A stretch of DNA of 64,000 nucleotides from an uncultured Pelagibacteraceae bacterium (GTDB taxonomy: Bacteria; Pseudomonadota; Alphaproteobacteria; Pelagibacterales; Pelagibacteraceae). The DNA is taken from contig CACMYJ010000003.1 of assembly GCA_902617895.1 (NCBI GenBank), forward strand, positions 62,001 through 126,000, written 5' to 3'. The notes under the pieces are model-generated. The model did not search any database and was not told where the DNA came from. It worked only from the letters and a program-made list of their open reading frames with translations. Each line of letters begins with the position of its first letter. Position 1 is the stretch's first letter. Shown here piece after piece: positions 52,957 to 64,000 of the stretch. The position numbers and the translations under genes are program-made.

Positions 52957-54732
52957 TTAATTGATTTTTTGCAGTTTTTTAAGCTCTTTTAACTCATTAA
53001 ATGTTGCTTCACTCAGATCCTTTGAAAATCTTGATTCTAAATCTACAATTCTTAATTCAAGCTCATAATTTTTTAGGTCTCTTATTAGTTCAGATAAGAT
53101 TTCAAGAATTTTTTGGTCATCTTTTAAGTTTTTAACTAATATATGCTTGATAGATGCATATTTATACACCCTATCAATCAAATTCATATCAACATTTAAA
53201 TTTTCAAAATCATAGTTTTCAAAATTGTTAGTTTGATTTATTATTTCTTCAAATAATAATTTATTTTCACTCGTAAATAGTTTTACATTTTCAATGAGAT
53301 TAATGTTATCTCTTATAAGATCAGGTCTTTTTAATAACAAATATAAAAAAGAAAATTCCTTAATATCAATTGCTTTTAAAGACTTTGTTTCATTATAATA
53401 GTTTTGGGTTGATTTAAGTGACTTTGTTGGCTTCGAGTAATTATTTTTAAATTTAAGATTTGTATTAGGAGTTAATTCAGAAATTTTTCCTAGAAAATAC
53501 TCTAATACATACTTTTTAATAAATTCATCTTTAATAGTTGATGAAATTAATCTTAATTTTTTTTCAAAAATAGCTCGCGATGAAGGGTTGTCATCTAAAT
53601 CTTTAGAATAGTGATTAAATAGAAATTTGTGAATTGGAACTGAATTATTTTTTGAAAAAACTTCAAAAAAATCTTTTCCCTTTTCATTTACAAAACTATC
53701 TGGATCATGCTTGTCGGGTAGAAATAAAAAAGAAATTTCTTTTTCAGGTTTTAACTCGACAATAGAGTTTTCTGCTGCTCTTAAAGCTGCTTTATATCCG
53801 CTATCATCTCCGTCAAAGCAAACAATAATATGCTGAAAAAATTGATTAAGAGTTAATATTTGTCTTGTAGTTAAAGAAGTACCTAGATTTGCAACTACAT
53901 TATCTACTTTATTCTTACTAAGACCCACAACATCCATATATCCTTCAACAAGATAAATATTGTTAATATTGTTTGAAAGTTTCCTAGTATAATCTAAATT
54001 ATAAAGATTAGATCCCTTTTTAAAAAATGGAGTTTCTGGTGAGTTAATATATTTAGCAAGATATTTATTATCTTTTAAAATCCTACCGCCGAGAGCTATT
54101 GGATCACCTGAAATATTATTAATAGGAAAAATGACTCTATCTCTAAACCTATCTATATATTTTTTTTTATTTTCATCAAAATAAAATAACCCTGTATCTT
54201 TGATCTCACTTTCAGAAAATTCTTTAAATATATCCTCTTTAAAATTTTCTTCATCTGAGACATATCCAATTTTAAATTTCTTTACTTCATCAATTGTTAA
54301 ACCTCTATTTTTTAAATAATCTTTAGCATTTTTTGCTACTGGATTTTTAAAAAGATCTTTATGATAAAATTCAACGTATTTTGCATATATCAATTTATAC
54401 TTTGTCCACTTTTCTTCTCTGATCTGATCCTCCTTTGAAAATGTATAAGGTCTCATTCCTGCTAAATTTGCTAGATACTTAACTGACTCACCAAATTTAA
54501 AGTTTTGAGTTTTCATTACAAAGTCAAATATATTTCCGTGTTCAGCAGTACTAAAACAGTGATAAAATTCTTTTTCGTCATTTACTGTAAAAGAAGGTGT
54601 TTTTTCTGTTTTAAACGGCGAAAGACCAACATATTCTTTTCCTCTTTTTTTTAAACTAACAGTTTTGGAAACTACAGTTGAAATTTTTAATCGAGTTTTA
54701 ATTTCTTGTAAGTACTCTTTGGGGTATTTCAT
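52957..54732 (-). CDS. dnaG: DNA primase
   Basis: The 591-aa protein has the N-terminal zinc-ribbon region, the TOPRIM core ([18 protein letters not shown] with the catalytic Glu, [17 protein letters not shown]) and a C-terminal helicase-interaction region. In the zinc ribbon, the usual CPFH...HCFGCG appears as [19 protein letters not shown] and [10 protein letters not shown]. Three of the four metal ligands are therefore replaced and zinc binding is unlikely. I recall similar replacements in other alphaproteobacteria. It makes RNA primers for replication. It overlaps yqeY as ATGA. Confidence 0.94.
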   Translation of the reverse strand: MKYPKEYLQEIKTRLKISTVVSKTVSLKKRGKEYVGLSPFKTEKTPSFTVNDEKEFYHCFSTAEHGNIFDFVMKTQNFKFGESVKYLANLAGMRPYTFSKEDQIREEKWTKYKLIYAKYVEFYHKDLFKNPVAKNAKDYLKNRGLTIDEVKKFKIGYVSDEENFKEDIFKEFSESEIKDTGLFYFDENKKKYIDRFRDRVIFPINNISGDPIALGGRILKDNKYLAKYINSPETPFFKKGSNLYNLDYTRKLSNNINNIYLVEGYMDVVGLSKNKVDNVVANLGTSLTTRQILTLNQFFQHIIVCFDGDDSGYKAALRAAENSIVELKPEKEISFLFLPDKHDPDSFVNEKGKDFFEVFSKNNSVPIHKFLFNHYSKDLDDNPSSRAIFEKKLRLISSTIKDEFIKKYVLEYFLGKISELTPNTNLKFKNNYSKPTKSLKSTQNYYNETKSLKAIDIKEFSFLYLLLKRPDLIRDNINLIENVKLFTSENKLLFEEIINQTNNFENYDFENLNVDMNLIDRVYKYASIKHILVKNLKDDQKILEILSELIRDLKNYELELRIVDLESRFSKDLSEATFNELKELKKLQKIN

Positions 54733-55193
54733 TTTTGATTTAATAATTGTTTTATAATGGCTCCTGCTTTGGAAAAATCAATACTGTCCGCATTATTTTT
54801 CTTTAGCTCACCCATTACTTTTCCCATGTCTTTTATTGAGTTTGCACCTGTGGATTTAATTACTTCTTCACAAATTTTCTTAGTATCCTCTTCACTAATT
54901 TGTTTAGGTAAATATTGACTAATTACTCCCACTTCTTGTTCTTCTATATCCTGAAGATCCTTACGATTATTTTTTTTATACAATTCAATTGATTCGCTTC
55001 GTTGTTTAATCATTTTTTTTAGTAACTTCTTAATATCTTCATCATCCGTTTCTTTTTTTTCCGTCCCAGATCTATTGTTAATATCCAAATCCTTGATGCC
55101 AGATAATATTAACCTGTAAGTTGATATTTTATTTTTATCTTTAGCTTTTAAAGCTGTTTTGTAGTCTGACTCTATACTTTCTCTCAATGACAT
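54729..55193 (-). CDS. yqeY: YqeY / GatB-like tRNA amidotransferase-related protein
   Basis: The product is 154 aa from the ATG at 55193 (MSLRESIESDYKTALKAKDK); the ORF-track start adds 27 non-conserved residues. Family features are ISTYRLILSGIKDLDI, KMIKQRSESIELYKKNNRKDL, EVGVISQYLPKQISEED and DMGKVMGELKKN. It resembles the C-terminal domain of GatB and is usually found with dnaG and rpoD; its precise role is unknown. First gene of the operon and divergent from carA across 123 bp. Confidence 0.9.
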   Translation of the reverse strand: MSLRESIESDYKTALKAKDKNKISTYRLILSGIKDLDINNRSGTEKKETDDEDIKKLLKKMIKQRSESIELYKKNNRKDLQDIEEQEVGVISQYLPKQISEEDTKKICEEVIKSTGANSIKDMGKVMGELKKNNADSIDFSKAGAIIKQLLNQK

Positions 55194-55266
55194 ATTTAAT
55201 TTTAGCGTATTAAGAATATTCTTCAAAAAGAAAAATATTTTTTTTACAAAATATACATTAGATGTG

Positions 55267-55295
55267 TTGCGCAAAAAAAGGTTTTATTGTATAGA
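55267..55295 (+). promoter_or_regulatory. Possible carA promoter
   Basis: TTGCGC (55267-55272), a 17-bp spacer and TATAGA (55290-55295) lie 21 nt before the carA start. The hexamers are only partial matches. Confidence 0.35.
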
Positions 55296-55316
55296 CCTTT
55301 AACTCATGAGTTGTAA

Positions 55317-56510
55317 TTGAACAAAAAACAAAAAAATAAAATTGCAATTAAACATCAATTTCCAACAGGTATTTTAGTTTTAGATAACAAGATAGTTTTC
55401 AAGGGTATTGGTCTTGGATATCAAGGTACAGCAACTGGAGAGGTTTGTTTTAACACTTCTTTAACTGGATACCAAGAGATTATATCGGATCCTTCGTATG
55501 CTGGTCAAATTATTAATTTTACATTTCCTCATATTGGAAATGTTGGAACTAACAATGAAGATTTAGAGTCTGATAAAATTTGGACAAGAGGTGCAATATT
55601 TAATTCGGAGATTACTTCTCCCTCAAATTATAGAGCTTTAAAAACCTTAGATGAATGGCTTAAAAAAAACAAAATAGTTGGACTGACTGGATTAGATACA
55701 AGAGGCTTAACAAATTTTATTCGTGATAAAGGTGCTCCAAAAGGAACGATATCAAATAATAAAAAAGGTAAATTTAATATAAAAAAATTAATTAATAATT
55801 CAATTAAATGGCCTGGACTAGATGGTCTTGATCTTGCAAAAGCAGTTTCAACAAAAAAAACTTATTCATGGAAAGGTTTTAAAACTTGGAGAAAAAAGAC
55901 TGGGTATAAAAAAAATAACAAAAAAATATTTAGGATAGTTGCAATTGATTATGGAATAAAAAAAAATATTTTAAGATATTTTTCTGATTATAATTGTGAT
56001 GTAAAAGTGGTTTCTTGCAAGACAACCGCTGAGGAAATTTCAAAATTAAAACCAGATGGAATTTTTTTGTCGAATGGGCCAGGTGATCCAGCAGCAACTG
56101 GTAAATATGCAATTAAAATAATACAAAAATTAATTAAAAAGAATTATCCAATATTTGGTATCTGCTTAGGCCATCAAATTTTAGCTTTGGCATTAAATGC
56201 TAAAACAAAAAAAATGAAATTAGGTCATAGAGGTGCCAATCATCCAGTCAAAAATTTAATAAATAATTCAGTTGAGATCACAAGCCAGAATCATGGTTTT
56301 GAAGTAATAGAAAAAAGCCTACCAAAAAACGTACAAATAACGCACAAATCACTTTTTGATAAAAGTATTGAGGGAATAAGATTAAAAAAGAGACCAGTTT
56401 TTTCAGTTCAATACCATCCTGAAGCAAATCCAGGACCACAGGATAGTCAATATTTATTCAAAAATTTTATTCAAGATGTAAAAAAATATGCCAAAAAGAA
56501 AAGACATTAA
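55317..56510 (+). CDS. carA: Carbamoyl-phosphate synthase small subunit (glutaminase)
   Basis: A 397-aa class I glutamine amidotransferase. The N-terminal CarA domain is clear from [20 protein letters not shown] and [20 protein letters not shown]. The nucleophile cysteine lies in [14 protein letters not shown] near residue 280 and the catalytic His in [14 protein letters not shown] near the C-terminus. The only suitable start is the TTG at 55317; it overlaps the stop of a four-codon ORF (ATG AGT TGT AAT TGA) as TTGA. It supplies ammonia to CarB. It overlaps carB by 23 nt. Confidence 0.94.
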   Translation: MNKKQKNKIAIKHQFPTGILVLDNKIVFKGIGLGYQGTATGEVCFNTSLTGYQEIISDPSYAGQIINFTFPHIGNVGTNNEDLESDKIWTRGAIFNSEITSPSNYRALKTLDEWLKKNKIVGLTGLDTRGLTNFIRDKGAPKGTISNNKKGKFNIKKLINNSIKWPGLDGLDLAKAVSTKKTYSWKGFKTWRKKTGYKKNNKKIFRIVAIDYGIKKNILRYFSDYNCDVKVVSCKTTAEEISKLKPDGIFLSNGPGDPAATGKYAIKIIQKLIKKNYPIFGICLGHQILALALNAKTKKMKLGHRGANHPVKNLINNSVEITSQNHGFEVIEKSLPKNVQITHKSLFDKSIEGIRLKKRPVFSVQYHPEANPGPQDSQYLFKNFIQDVKKYAKKKRH

Positions 56511-59500
56511 AAAAATATTAGTCATTGGTGCAGGCCCAATAATAATTGGACAAGCATGCGAATTTGATTATTCAGGTACTCAAGCTTGTAAGGCACTTAA
56601 AGATGAAGGTTTTGAGGTAGTATTAATAAATTCAAATCCTGCAACTATTATGACAGATCCAGGGGTTGCTGATAAAACTTACATTGAGCCTATTACAATT
56701 CCAGTTCTTGAAGAAGTGATTAAAAAAGAAAAGCCTAATGCAATTCTTCCTACTATGGGTGGCCAGACAGCTTTAAATTTAGCAATAAGTGCAGAAAAAG
56801 CTGGTCTACTTAAAAAATATAAAATTGAACTAATTGGAGCTAAATCAAAAGCAATTGAAAATGCTGAGGACCGGAAAAAATTCAGAAAAAATATGTCTAA
56901 CATTGGTTTAGATTTACCGAAGTCAAGGATAATAAATAATTTTAAAGATGCATCAAAATGTTTAAGAGAAATTGGTTTGCCCGCAATTATAAGACCTTCA
57001 TTCACATTGGGTGGATTAGGTGGAGGAATTGCAAAAAGTAAAAAAGAATTCTTTAAACTTGTTAGAAATGGAATGAATGAGTCACCTCAAAATCAAGTTT
57101 TAATTGAGGAGTCTTTAGAGGGATGGAAAGAATTTGAGATGGAAGTTGTTAGAGACAGAAATGACAACTGCATAATTATTTGTTCTATAGAAAATGTAGA
57201 TCCAATGGGAATACATACTGGTGACTCAATTACAGTAGCACCAGCATTAACACTCACAGATAAAGAGTATCAAGTAATGAGAAATGCATCGATAGCTTGT
57301 CTTCGAAAAATAGGTGTAGAGACTGGAGGATCGAATGTTCAATTTGCAATTAACCCTAAAAATGGAAGAATGGTAATAATTGAGATGAACCCAAGAGTGT
57401 CAAGATCCTCGGCATTAGCATCTAAAGCTACTGGTTTTCCAATTGCAAAAGTAGCTGCTAAACTTGCAGTTGGTTATACTCTTGATGAATTAAAAAATGA
57501 AATAACAAAGGTAACTCCAGCTTCATTTGAACCAACAATTGATTATGTGGTAACGAAAATACCTAGATTTACATTTGAAAAATTTTCTGACACTAGAGCT
57601 GTGCTTGGGACTTCTATGAGATCTGTGGGTGAAGCAATGGCAATTGGTAGAAACTTTAAAGAATCTTTACAAAAAGCTCTAGTTTCTTTAGAAACTGGAT
57701 TTTCTGGATTAGACAATATTTTCAACTACTCTAAAAAAAAAATTTTAAAAAATTTAAGAGTTAGTATTCCAAATAGACTAGTATTAATTGCTGAAGCTTT
57801 TAGGAATAATATTCCCCTAAAGACAATATATAAATTGTCTAAGGTTGATCCATGGTTCTTAAATCAAATTAAGGATCTAATTGATGAAGAAAAAAATATA
57901 ATTAAAAAAGGAATTCCTAAAACTTATAATGAATTTAATAGAATAAAATCTATTGGATTTTCCGACAAAAAATTATCAAAATTAACTGGAATTAAAGAGA
58001 AAATTGTAAGATCAAAAAGAGTTGCCCTTAAAGTTTTACCTGTTTTCAAAAAAGTAGATACTTGTGCAGCTGAATTTAAATCCTTTACTCCATATATGTA
58101 TTCAACATATCAGAGAAATTTTTCTATAAATACTGAGTGTGAAGCTAATCCTACTAATAAGAAAAAAATAATTATACTTGGAGGAGGTCCAAATAGAATT
58201 GGTCAAGGAATAGAGTTTGATTATTGCTGTTGTCAGGCAAGTTTTTCATTAAAAGATGCTGGATTTGAAACAATTATGGTTAATTGTAACCCTGAAACTG
58301 TTTCAACAGATTATGACACTAGTGATAGGCTATACTTTGAGCCTCTTATAGAGGAATACGTTCAAAATATTATTCTAAAAGAAAAATCTAAAGGAAATCT
58401 TATTGGAGTTATCGTTCAATTTGGAGGTCAAACTCCAATTAAGTTGGCAAAATTTTTACATGAAAATAATTTACCAATACTTGGTACTCAATACAATTCA
58501 ATTGATTTAGCAGAGGACAGAGATAGATTTAGAGATCTTTTAATCAAATTAAATCTAAAACAAGCAGAAAGTGGAATTGCTAACAAATTTGATCAAGCAA
58601 TTAAAATAAGTGAAAAAATTGGACTACCTGTTGTTGTTAGACCTTCATATGTTTTAGGTGGAAGAGCAATGGAAATTGTTCATGATAAAAGCCAACTTAA
58701 AAAGTTTATTAATGAAGCTTTTAAAGCTTCAGAACAAAATCCTATTTTAATTGATAAATTTATAGATCAAGCAATGGAAGTTGATGTGGATGCTATTTCT
58801 GATGGTAAAGATGTTTATGTTGCGGGTATCATGCAACACATTGAAGAGGCGGGAGTACATTCTGGAGACTCTGCTTGTTGTCTGCCCCCAGTTTCTATCA
58901 AAGATAATCTTTTAAAAGAAATTAAAATCCAAACTAGAAAATTAGCATTAGCACTAAAGGTAAAGGGGCTTTTAAATATTCAATTTGCAATAAAAAAAGA
59001 TGAAATATTTGTAATAGAGGTAAATCCCAGAGCAAGTAGGACAGTGCCATTTGTGTCAAAGGCTAATGGGGTTCCGCTTGCTAAAATTGCATCCAGAATA
59101 ATGGCAGGAGAAAAACTTTCAAAGTACAAATTAAAATATAAAACTAATAAAAAATATGCAGTAAAAGAAGCAGTATTTCCATTCAATAAATTTCCAGATA
59201 GTGATCTATTGCTTGGACCAGAAATGAAATCTACTGGAGAAGTAATGGGCTTTGATGATGACTTTGGTATGGCAATAGCCAAAAGTCAAATAGCTGCAGC
59301 AAATTCATTACCAACAAAAGGTTTAGCATTTTTATCAGTCAAAGACTCTCATAAACAAGAAATTGTTGGAGTTGCACAGAGATTATTAAAACTTGGATTT
59401 ACACTATGCGCAACTAAGGGAACTGCAAATATTTTAATTAAGAATGGTATGAGATGCAGAAAAATTAACAAAGTAAGTAGCGGTAAACCTCATATTGTAG

Positions 59501-59712
59501 ATATCCTAAATTCAAAAAAAATATCATTGGTAATTAATACTGGTGGAGGAAATAGTGAAAATAGAATTAGTGATGCAAGAGCACTAAGAAGAGGAACTTT
59601 AGCTAATAAAATTCCTTATTGCACTAACATGTCTACAGCATATTCATTTTTGGAAGCAATAAATGCATTAAAAACAAAAAAACTTAAAGTAAAAGCTCTC
59701 CAAGAAAATTAA
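56488..59712 (+). CDS. carB: Carbamoyl-phosphate synthase large subunit
   Basis: The 1074-aa protein has full CarB length with two homologous ATP-grasp halves. The first begins [20 protein letters not shown] and includes [17 protein letters not shown] and [17 protein letters not shown]; the second begins [20 protein letters not shown] and includes [17 protein letters not shown] and [17 protein letters not shown]. The C-terminal MGS-like allosteric domain starts around [17 protein letters not shown]. It makes carbamoyl phosphate for pyrimidine and arginine synthesis, feeding the pathway that includes the dihydroorotase at 16002-17312. The stop overlaps the convergent oxygenase gene by 4 nt. 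Confidence 0.97.
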   Translation: MPKRKDIKKILVIGAGPIIIGQACEFDYSGTQACKALKDEGFEVVLINSNPATIMTDPGVADKTYIEPITIPVLEEVIKKEKPNAILPTMGGQTALNLAISAEKAGLLKKYKIELIGAKSKAIENAEDRKKFRKNMSNIGLDLPKSRIINNFKDASKCLREIGLPAIIRPSFTLGGLGGGIAKSKKEFFKLVRNGMNESPQNQVLIEESLEGWKEFEMEVVRDRNDNCIIICSIENVDPMGIHTGDSITVAPALTLTDKEYQVMRNASIACLRKIGVETGGSNVQFAINPKNGRMVIIEMNPRVSRSSALASKATGFPIAKVAAKLAVGYTLDELKNEITKVTPASFEPTIDYVVTKIPRFTFEKFSDTRAVLGTSMRSVGEAMAIGRNFKESLQKALVSLETGFSGLDNIFNYSKKKILKNLRVSIPNRLVLIAEAFRNNIPLKTIYKLSKVDPWFLNQIKDLIDEEKNIIKKGIPKTYNEFNRIKSIGFSDKKLSKLTGIKEKIVRSKRVALKVLPVFKKVDTCAAEFKSFTPYMYSTYQRNFSINTECEANPTNKKKIIILGGGPNRIGQGIEFDYCCCQASFSLKDAGFETIMVNCNPETVSTDYDTSDRLYFEPLIEEYVQNIILKEKSKGNLIGVIVQFGGQTPIKLAKFLHENNLPILGTQYNSIDLAEDRDRFRDLLIKLNLKQAESGIANKFDQAIKISEKIGLPVVVRPSYVLGGRAMEIVHDKSQLKKFINEAFKASEQNPILIDKFIDQAMEVDVDAISDGKDVYVAGIMQHIEEAGVHSGDSACCLPPVSIKDNLLKEIKIQTRKLALALKVKGLLNIQFAIKKDEIFVIEVNPRASRTVPFVSKANGVPLAKIASRIMAGEKLSKYKLKYKTNKKYAVKEAVFPFNKFPDSDLLLGPEMKSTGEVMGFDDDFGMAIAKSQIAAANSLPTKGLAFLSVKDSHKQEIVGVAQRLLKLGFTLCATKGTANILIKNGMRCRKINKVSSGKPHIVDILNSKKISLVINTGGGNSENRISDARALRRGTLANKIPYCTNMSTAYSFLEAINALKTKKLKVKALQEN

Positions 59713-60371
59713 TCAACTTTCCAATCTGTTTTAAATGTTACATAATTTACTTGGAGGCATCTTCTCTCTTTAATTATTTCTTTCTTTTCCATACCGTGCC
59801 AAGTATTGGGTCCACTGGAAAAAAAATATCCATAATTATCTTTATAAGGTAATGTTTTAATTAACTTCAAATCACTATCATAAAAATCTGTTCCAAGCTC
59901 TTCACTTTCATCATGTTTATTCACAAACAATAAGCATGACATTAGTTTTTCTTTAATATCACAGTGTGGTTTTAGCCAAAAACCCTCTCGATCACATATT
60001 ACCTCAACTCTCACAAAAGAATTTGATAAATCTTTATTTATCAATTTAGAGATTTTGTGATGGGTTTCTTTGCTCTGAAGTTCTTTAATAAGACCAGTTA
60101 ATCCTGGAAATTCTTTAGTATTTTCATGTGTTATAAAACATCTAAATTTTAAAGCTTTTCCACCATTTGAAATTCCTTCTCTAAATTTTCCTTCTCCACC
60201 ATCGATGGCTCTGGTGCCATCATAATTAAGATTATGTTTTGCTGGGTCAGATATATCTGCACTTATTATCTCATTTATTTGATCATCGGTAAGGGGTTTA
60301 TTTAATTCCCAATGTTCAAATGGATTATCAAATTTTTTTGAGTCGTTAAGTATTGAATTTAAAAGTGACAT
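59709..60371 (-). CDS. 2-oxoglutarate/Fe(II)-dependent oxygenase-like protein
   Basis: A 220-aa protein whose second half fits a 2OG-Fe(II) oxygenase jelly roll. The HxD iron pair is in [19 protein letters not shown] near residue 134, the distal His in [13 protein letters not shown] near residue 190, and the 2OG-binding Arg in [10 protein letters not shown]. Members hydroxylate proteins or small molecules; the substrate is unknown. It directly follows an ELM1-family gene (TAATG overlap), so the two may act on the same envelope or glycan substrate; this is inference. Confidence 0.75.
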   Translation of the reverse strand: MSLLNSILNDSKKFDNPFEHWELNKPLTDDQINEIISADISDPAKHNLNYDGTRAIDGGEGKFREGISNGGKALKFRCFITHENTKEFPGLTGLIKELQSKETHHKISKLINKDLSNSFVRVEVICDREGFWLKPHCDIKEKLMSCLLFVNKHDESEELGTDFYDSDLKLIKTLPYKDNYGYFFSSGPNTWHGMEKKEIIKERRCLQVNYVTFKTDWKVD

Positions 60372-61315
60372 TAATTATTTATTTTTTCTTTTATAATTTT
60401 TGCAACTCTATTAGTTTCATCAAGATTTTGGTAGCTCCAATTTTCTATATCTTCTCCAAGATTTCTTGTGATATTTAATTCTCTAAATAAATTTCTAAAT
60501 TTCTGAAACCTAATATCATTTTTTTTAGGTAAAATATTTGCAATATAAATAGGCTTTCCTGTTAAAGCAGCCTCAGAAATCATTGAACTAGAATCACAAG
60601 TAACTGTAATTTTTTCTGAAATAGCTAAAGCAGATAAGTAAGCCTTTTTATCAACGTCCATGATGACTGTATGATTTTCACCAAAAAATTCTTTTGCATA
60701 ATGAATAGTATTTAATGGGGTTCTCATTGACGGGATTATAACAAGTTGAAAATCATGTTTCTTTAAAAGCTTGTAGAAAATTGAGAAAATATGTTTCATA
60801 TTTTTTGTTGAATAATCGTAGTATTTTGTGGGTCCGCCTATAATTAAGCACCAAATTTTTCTGTCATCTTTTTTTATAAATGAGTTTAGATAATTCTTAT
60901 TCTCCTCTATGTCAGCTTTTGTAAGATAATGAATTGCTCCTTTAGTATTTATTACATTTTGACCATTAATTCCGTCATGTTCAGGCGCTACTATAAAATC
61001 AAAATAATCAAAGTTAATTTTGGGATCTTGTATATGAATATTAAAAACTTTTTTATTTGAAATACTTTTTAAATGGATTGATGGAATTATACTTTTTCTT
61101 CCACAAGAAATTATTATATCAAAATCTAAATAATTTATTTTTTTGTAAACATTTTGAGAAATTGGAGTAAATTTTGGCGGAATCAAACTCCATAAACTTT
61201 TTAGTTCAACCATGTGGTGAGTAAAATCAATATCAAGAGCTTTAGCTAAGCCCTCTACTTGGCTAAGCATGCCATGCATGCCCTCAGTCAATAATATACC
61301 TTTTAATTTGCTCAT
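60371..61315 (-). CDS. ELM1/DUF1022-family protein (GT-B-like fold)
   Basis: The 314-aa protein resembles the mitochondrial-fission ELM1 / DUF1022 family: LLTEGMHGMLSQVEGLAKAL at the N-terminus, IISCGRKSIIPSIHLK and VFNIHIQDPKINFDYFDFIV follow. HDGINGQNVINTKGAIHYL, LIIGGPTKYYDYS and VTCDSSSMISEAALTGKPIY complete the pattern. The last motif resembles nucleotide-sugar binding sites of GT-B glycosyltransferases. The bacterial role is not established. Only 20 bp separate its start from the divergent trxB. Confidence 0.8.
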   Translation of the reverse strand: MSKLKGILLTEGMHGMLSQVEGLAKALDIDFTHHMVELKSLWSLIPPKFTPISQNVYKKINYLDFDIIISCGRKSIIPSIHLKSISNKKVFNIHIQDPKINFDYFDFIVAPEHDGINGQNVINTKGAIHYLTKADIEENKNYLNSFIKKDDRKIWCLIIGGPTKYYDYSTKNMKHIFSIFYKLLKKHDFQLVIIPSMRTPLNTIHYAKEFFGENHTVIMDVDKKAYLSALAISEKITVTCDSSSMISEAALTGKPIYIANILPKKNDIRFQKFRNLFRELNITRNLGEDIENWSYQNLDETNRVAKIIKEKINN

Positions 61316-61335
61316 TATTTACTATATAGACCTGT

Positions 61336-62283
61336 ATGAGTGAAAAACCAACTAAACATACAAAAGTGTTAATAATTGGATCAGGGCCAGCGGGTTATAC
61401 TGCTGCAGTTTATGCTGCGAGAGCTATGCTTAAACCAATGTTAGTTGCTGGTATGCAACCGGGTGGCCAATTAACTATTACAACTGATGTTGAAAACTAT
61501 CCGGGCTTTGCTGATGTAATACAAGGACCATGGTTAATGGAACAAATGAGGGAACAGGCAAAGGCAGTTGGAACCGATTTAGTTGAGGATCATATCCAAT
61601 CAGTGAATTTAAAATCTAAACCGTTTGAGGCAATTGGTGATGGAGGACAAAAGTATACTGCTGACTCAGTTATAATTTCAACTGGTGCTCAAGCAAGATG
61701 GTTAAACATTGAGTCTGAAGAAAAATTTAAAGGATTTGGGGTTTCGGCATGTGCAACATGTGATGGTTTCTTTTTTAAAGATAAAACAGTTGCAGTAGTT
61801 GGTGGGGGAAATGCTGCAGTAGAAGAAGCTATGTTTCTTACAAAATTTGCATCAAAGGTACAATTAATTCATAGACGAGATGAACTTAGAGCTGAAAAAC
61901 TATTGCAAAAAAAATTAATGGAAAATAAAAAAATTGAGATTATTTGGGACTCTGTTGTTGAAGAAGTAATAGGTGATGATGAGCCAAAAAATGTAAAAGG
62001 ATTAAAAATTAAAAATGTTAAAACTAATGAAATGTCAGAGCTAAAAATTGATGGTTTATTTATAGCTATTGGTCATGACCCTGCTACTTCACTATTTAAA
62101 GATCAATTAGAAATGGACAATACAGGTTATCTGATTACAAAAAGTGATTCTACTGAAACAAATGTTCCAGGTGTTTATGCTGCTGGTGATGTCAAAGACA
62201 AAATTTTTAGACAAGCAGTTACAGCAGCAGGAATGGGCTGTATGGCAGCTCTAGAAGCAGAAAAATATTTAGCTTCAAATTAA
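61336..62283 (+). CDS. trxB: Thioredoxin reductase
   Basis: A 315-aa flavoenzyme with FAD motif VLIIGSGPAGYTAAVYAARA, the redox-active CATC in GVSACATCDGFFFKDK near residue 137, NADPH motif VVGGGNAAVEEAMFL and a C-terminal GVYAAGDVKDKIFRQAVTA. It reduces thioredoxin with NADPH. It differs from the thioredoxin-reductase-like FNR at 11706-12719 by having the CxxC. A -10-like TATAGA lies 5 nt before the ATG, so the message may lack a leader. Confidence 0.96.
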   Translation: MSEKPTKHTKVLIIGSGPAGYTAAVYAARAMLKPMLVAGMQPGGQLTITTDVENYPGFADVIQGPWLMEQMREQAKAVGTDLVEDHIQSVNLKSKPFEAIGDGGQKYTADSVIISTGAQARWLNIESEEKFKGFGVSACATCDGFFFKDKTVAVVGGGNAAVEEAMFLTKFASKVQLIHRRDELRAEKLLQKKLMENKKIEIIWDSVVEEVIGDDEPKNVKGLKIKNVKTNEMSELKIDGLFIAIGHDPATSLFKDQLEMDNTGYLITKSDSTETNVPGVYAAGDVKDKIFRQAVTAAGMGCMAALEAEKYLASN

Positions 62284-62307
62284 TTTAAGATCATTTATAA
62301 GTTATTC

Positions 62308-62691
62308 ATGGAAAATATAGTAAAACAAATCCAATTAATAGCTTTGGTAATTATACTTGCTGCTACAATTATAGCATTTGGTATTGAGATATATCAAATG
62401 ATAGTTGTTCAAAAAGTTACTTTGGCTGATTTGCTTTTACTTTTTCTTTACCTAGAAGTTTTAGCAATGGTAAGAGTATTTTGGGAAAGTCAGTCAATTC
62501 AAATAACTCTCCCATTATTTATTGCTATTACTGCTCTATCTAGATTTATAATTTTACAAGGAAAATCAATTAATCCAGAAGTATTATTATATGAAGCAGG
62601 TGCCATTGTTTTAATCGCTATAGCAATACTTGTTTTAAGATTTAGAAACTCTCCAGTATTTGGTTTAGAGAAAAAGAAAAAAACTAAATAA
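62308..62691 (+). CDS. PsiE-family membrane protein
   Basis: A 127-aa protein with four transmembrane helices. IYQMIVVQKVTLADLLLLFL, YLEVLAMVRVFWESQSIQI, ITALSRFIILQGK and the final helix VLIAIAILVLRFRNSPVFG match the PsiE (phosphate-starvation-inducible) family. Function is unknown. It lies 24 nt after trxB and 11 nt before the SDR gene, probably in one operon. Confidence 0.82.
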   Translation: MENIVKQIQLIALVIILAATIIAFGIEIYQMIVVQKVTLADLLLLFLYLEVLAMVRVFWESQSIQITLPLFIAITALSRFIILQGKSINPEVLLYEAGAIVLIAIAILVLRFRNSPVFGLEKKKKTK

Positions 62692-62702
62692 TTTTCAAAT
62701 AA

Positions 62703-64000
<1,298 letters not shown>

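Overview
This window looks like a chromosomal segment of a SAR11-clade alphaproteobacterium (Candidatus Pelagibacter or a close relative). I infer this from several signals. The DNA is very AT-rich and densely packed, with genes overlapping by 1-20 nt or separated by only a few bases. It carries a proteorhodopsin followed by ferredoxin, ferredoxin-NADP reductase and a glutathione S-transferase. It also has the alphaproteobacterial carAB / yqeY-dnaG-rpoD arrangement and a streamlined dcw cluster. The proteorhodopsin has Gln at the spectral-tuning position, which suggests an open-ocean, blue-light type. I saw no prophage, insertion sequence or CRISPR array.

Layout. 1-2868 (minus): the 5' part of a TolC-like outer membrane channel, a glycerate-kinase-like P-loop kinase and two tandem GFA-fold zinc proteins. 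2869-4685 (plus): umuDC behind a textbook alphaproteobacterial SOS box. 4691-10588 (minus): a tightly coupled six-gene run (GT-C glycosyltransferase, a 41-aa membrane microprotein absent from the ORF track, a GT2 glycosyltransferase, DUF1800, Tat-exported DUF1501, secreted GH-A-type glycosidase) that looks like an uncharacterised envelope-glycan system. 10667-13881: dksA, then gst, FNR, ferredoxin and proteorhodopsin, with a strong terminator between proteorhodopsin and ferredoxin. 14097-25175: propionyl-CoA synthetase, dihydroorotase, ygfZ, a MazG-like pyrophosphatase, fumC, an AsmA-like protein, uvrD and an aminopeptidase P.

25167-46418 (minus) is one large cell-wall and division cluster, in transcription order mraZ-ftsZ-rsmH-ftsL-ftsI-murEF(fused)-mraY-murD(frameshifted)-ftsW-murG-murC-murB-ddl-ftsQ-ftsA-lpxC-bamD-ligA. 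Three things stand out. ftsZ sits second, between mraZ and rsmH, instead of after ftsA. murE and murF are fused. murD is broken by a one-base frame change at a run of 12 A. The mraZ promoter carries three TGGGN repeats with 5-nt spacers, overlapping the -10 element.

46419-49259 holds RNase P RNA, a periplasmic amidase, mlaA, mlaC and a CAU-anticodon tRNA. 49357-51057 holds a TPR-sulfotransferase and a tRNA-Val(GAC) with a very unusual T-loop. 51059-59712 is the rpoD-dnaG-yqeY / carAB divergent pair of operons. 59709-64000 holds a 2OG-Fe(II) oxygenase, an ELM1-family protein, thioredoxin reductase, PsiE, an extended SDR reductase and the C-terminal part of a class I aminotransferase running off the window. 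The only gene-free stretch over 300 bases is 46419-46994, and it is mostly RNase P RNA.

All family names come from motif recognition by eye; no searches were run.
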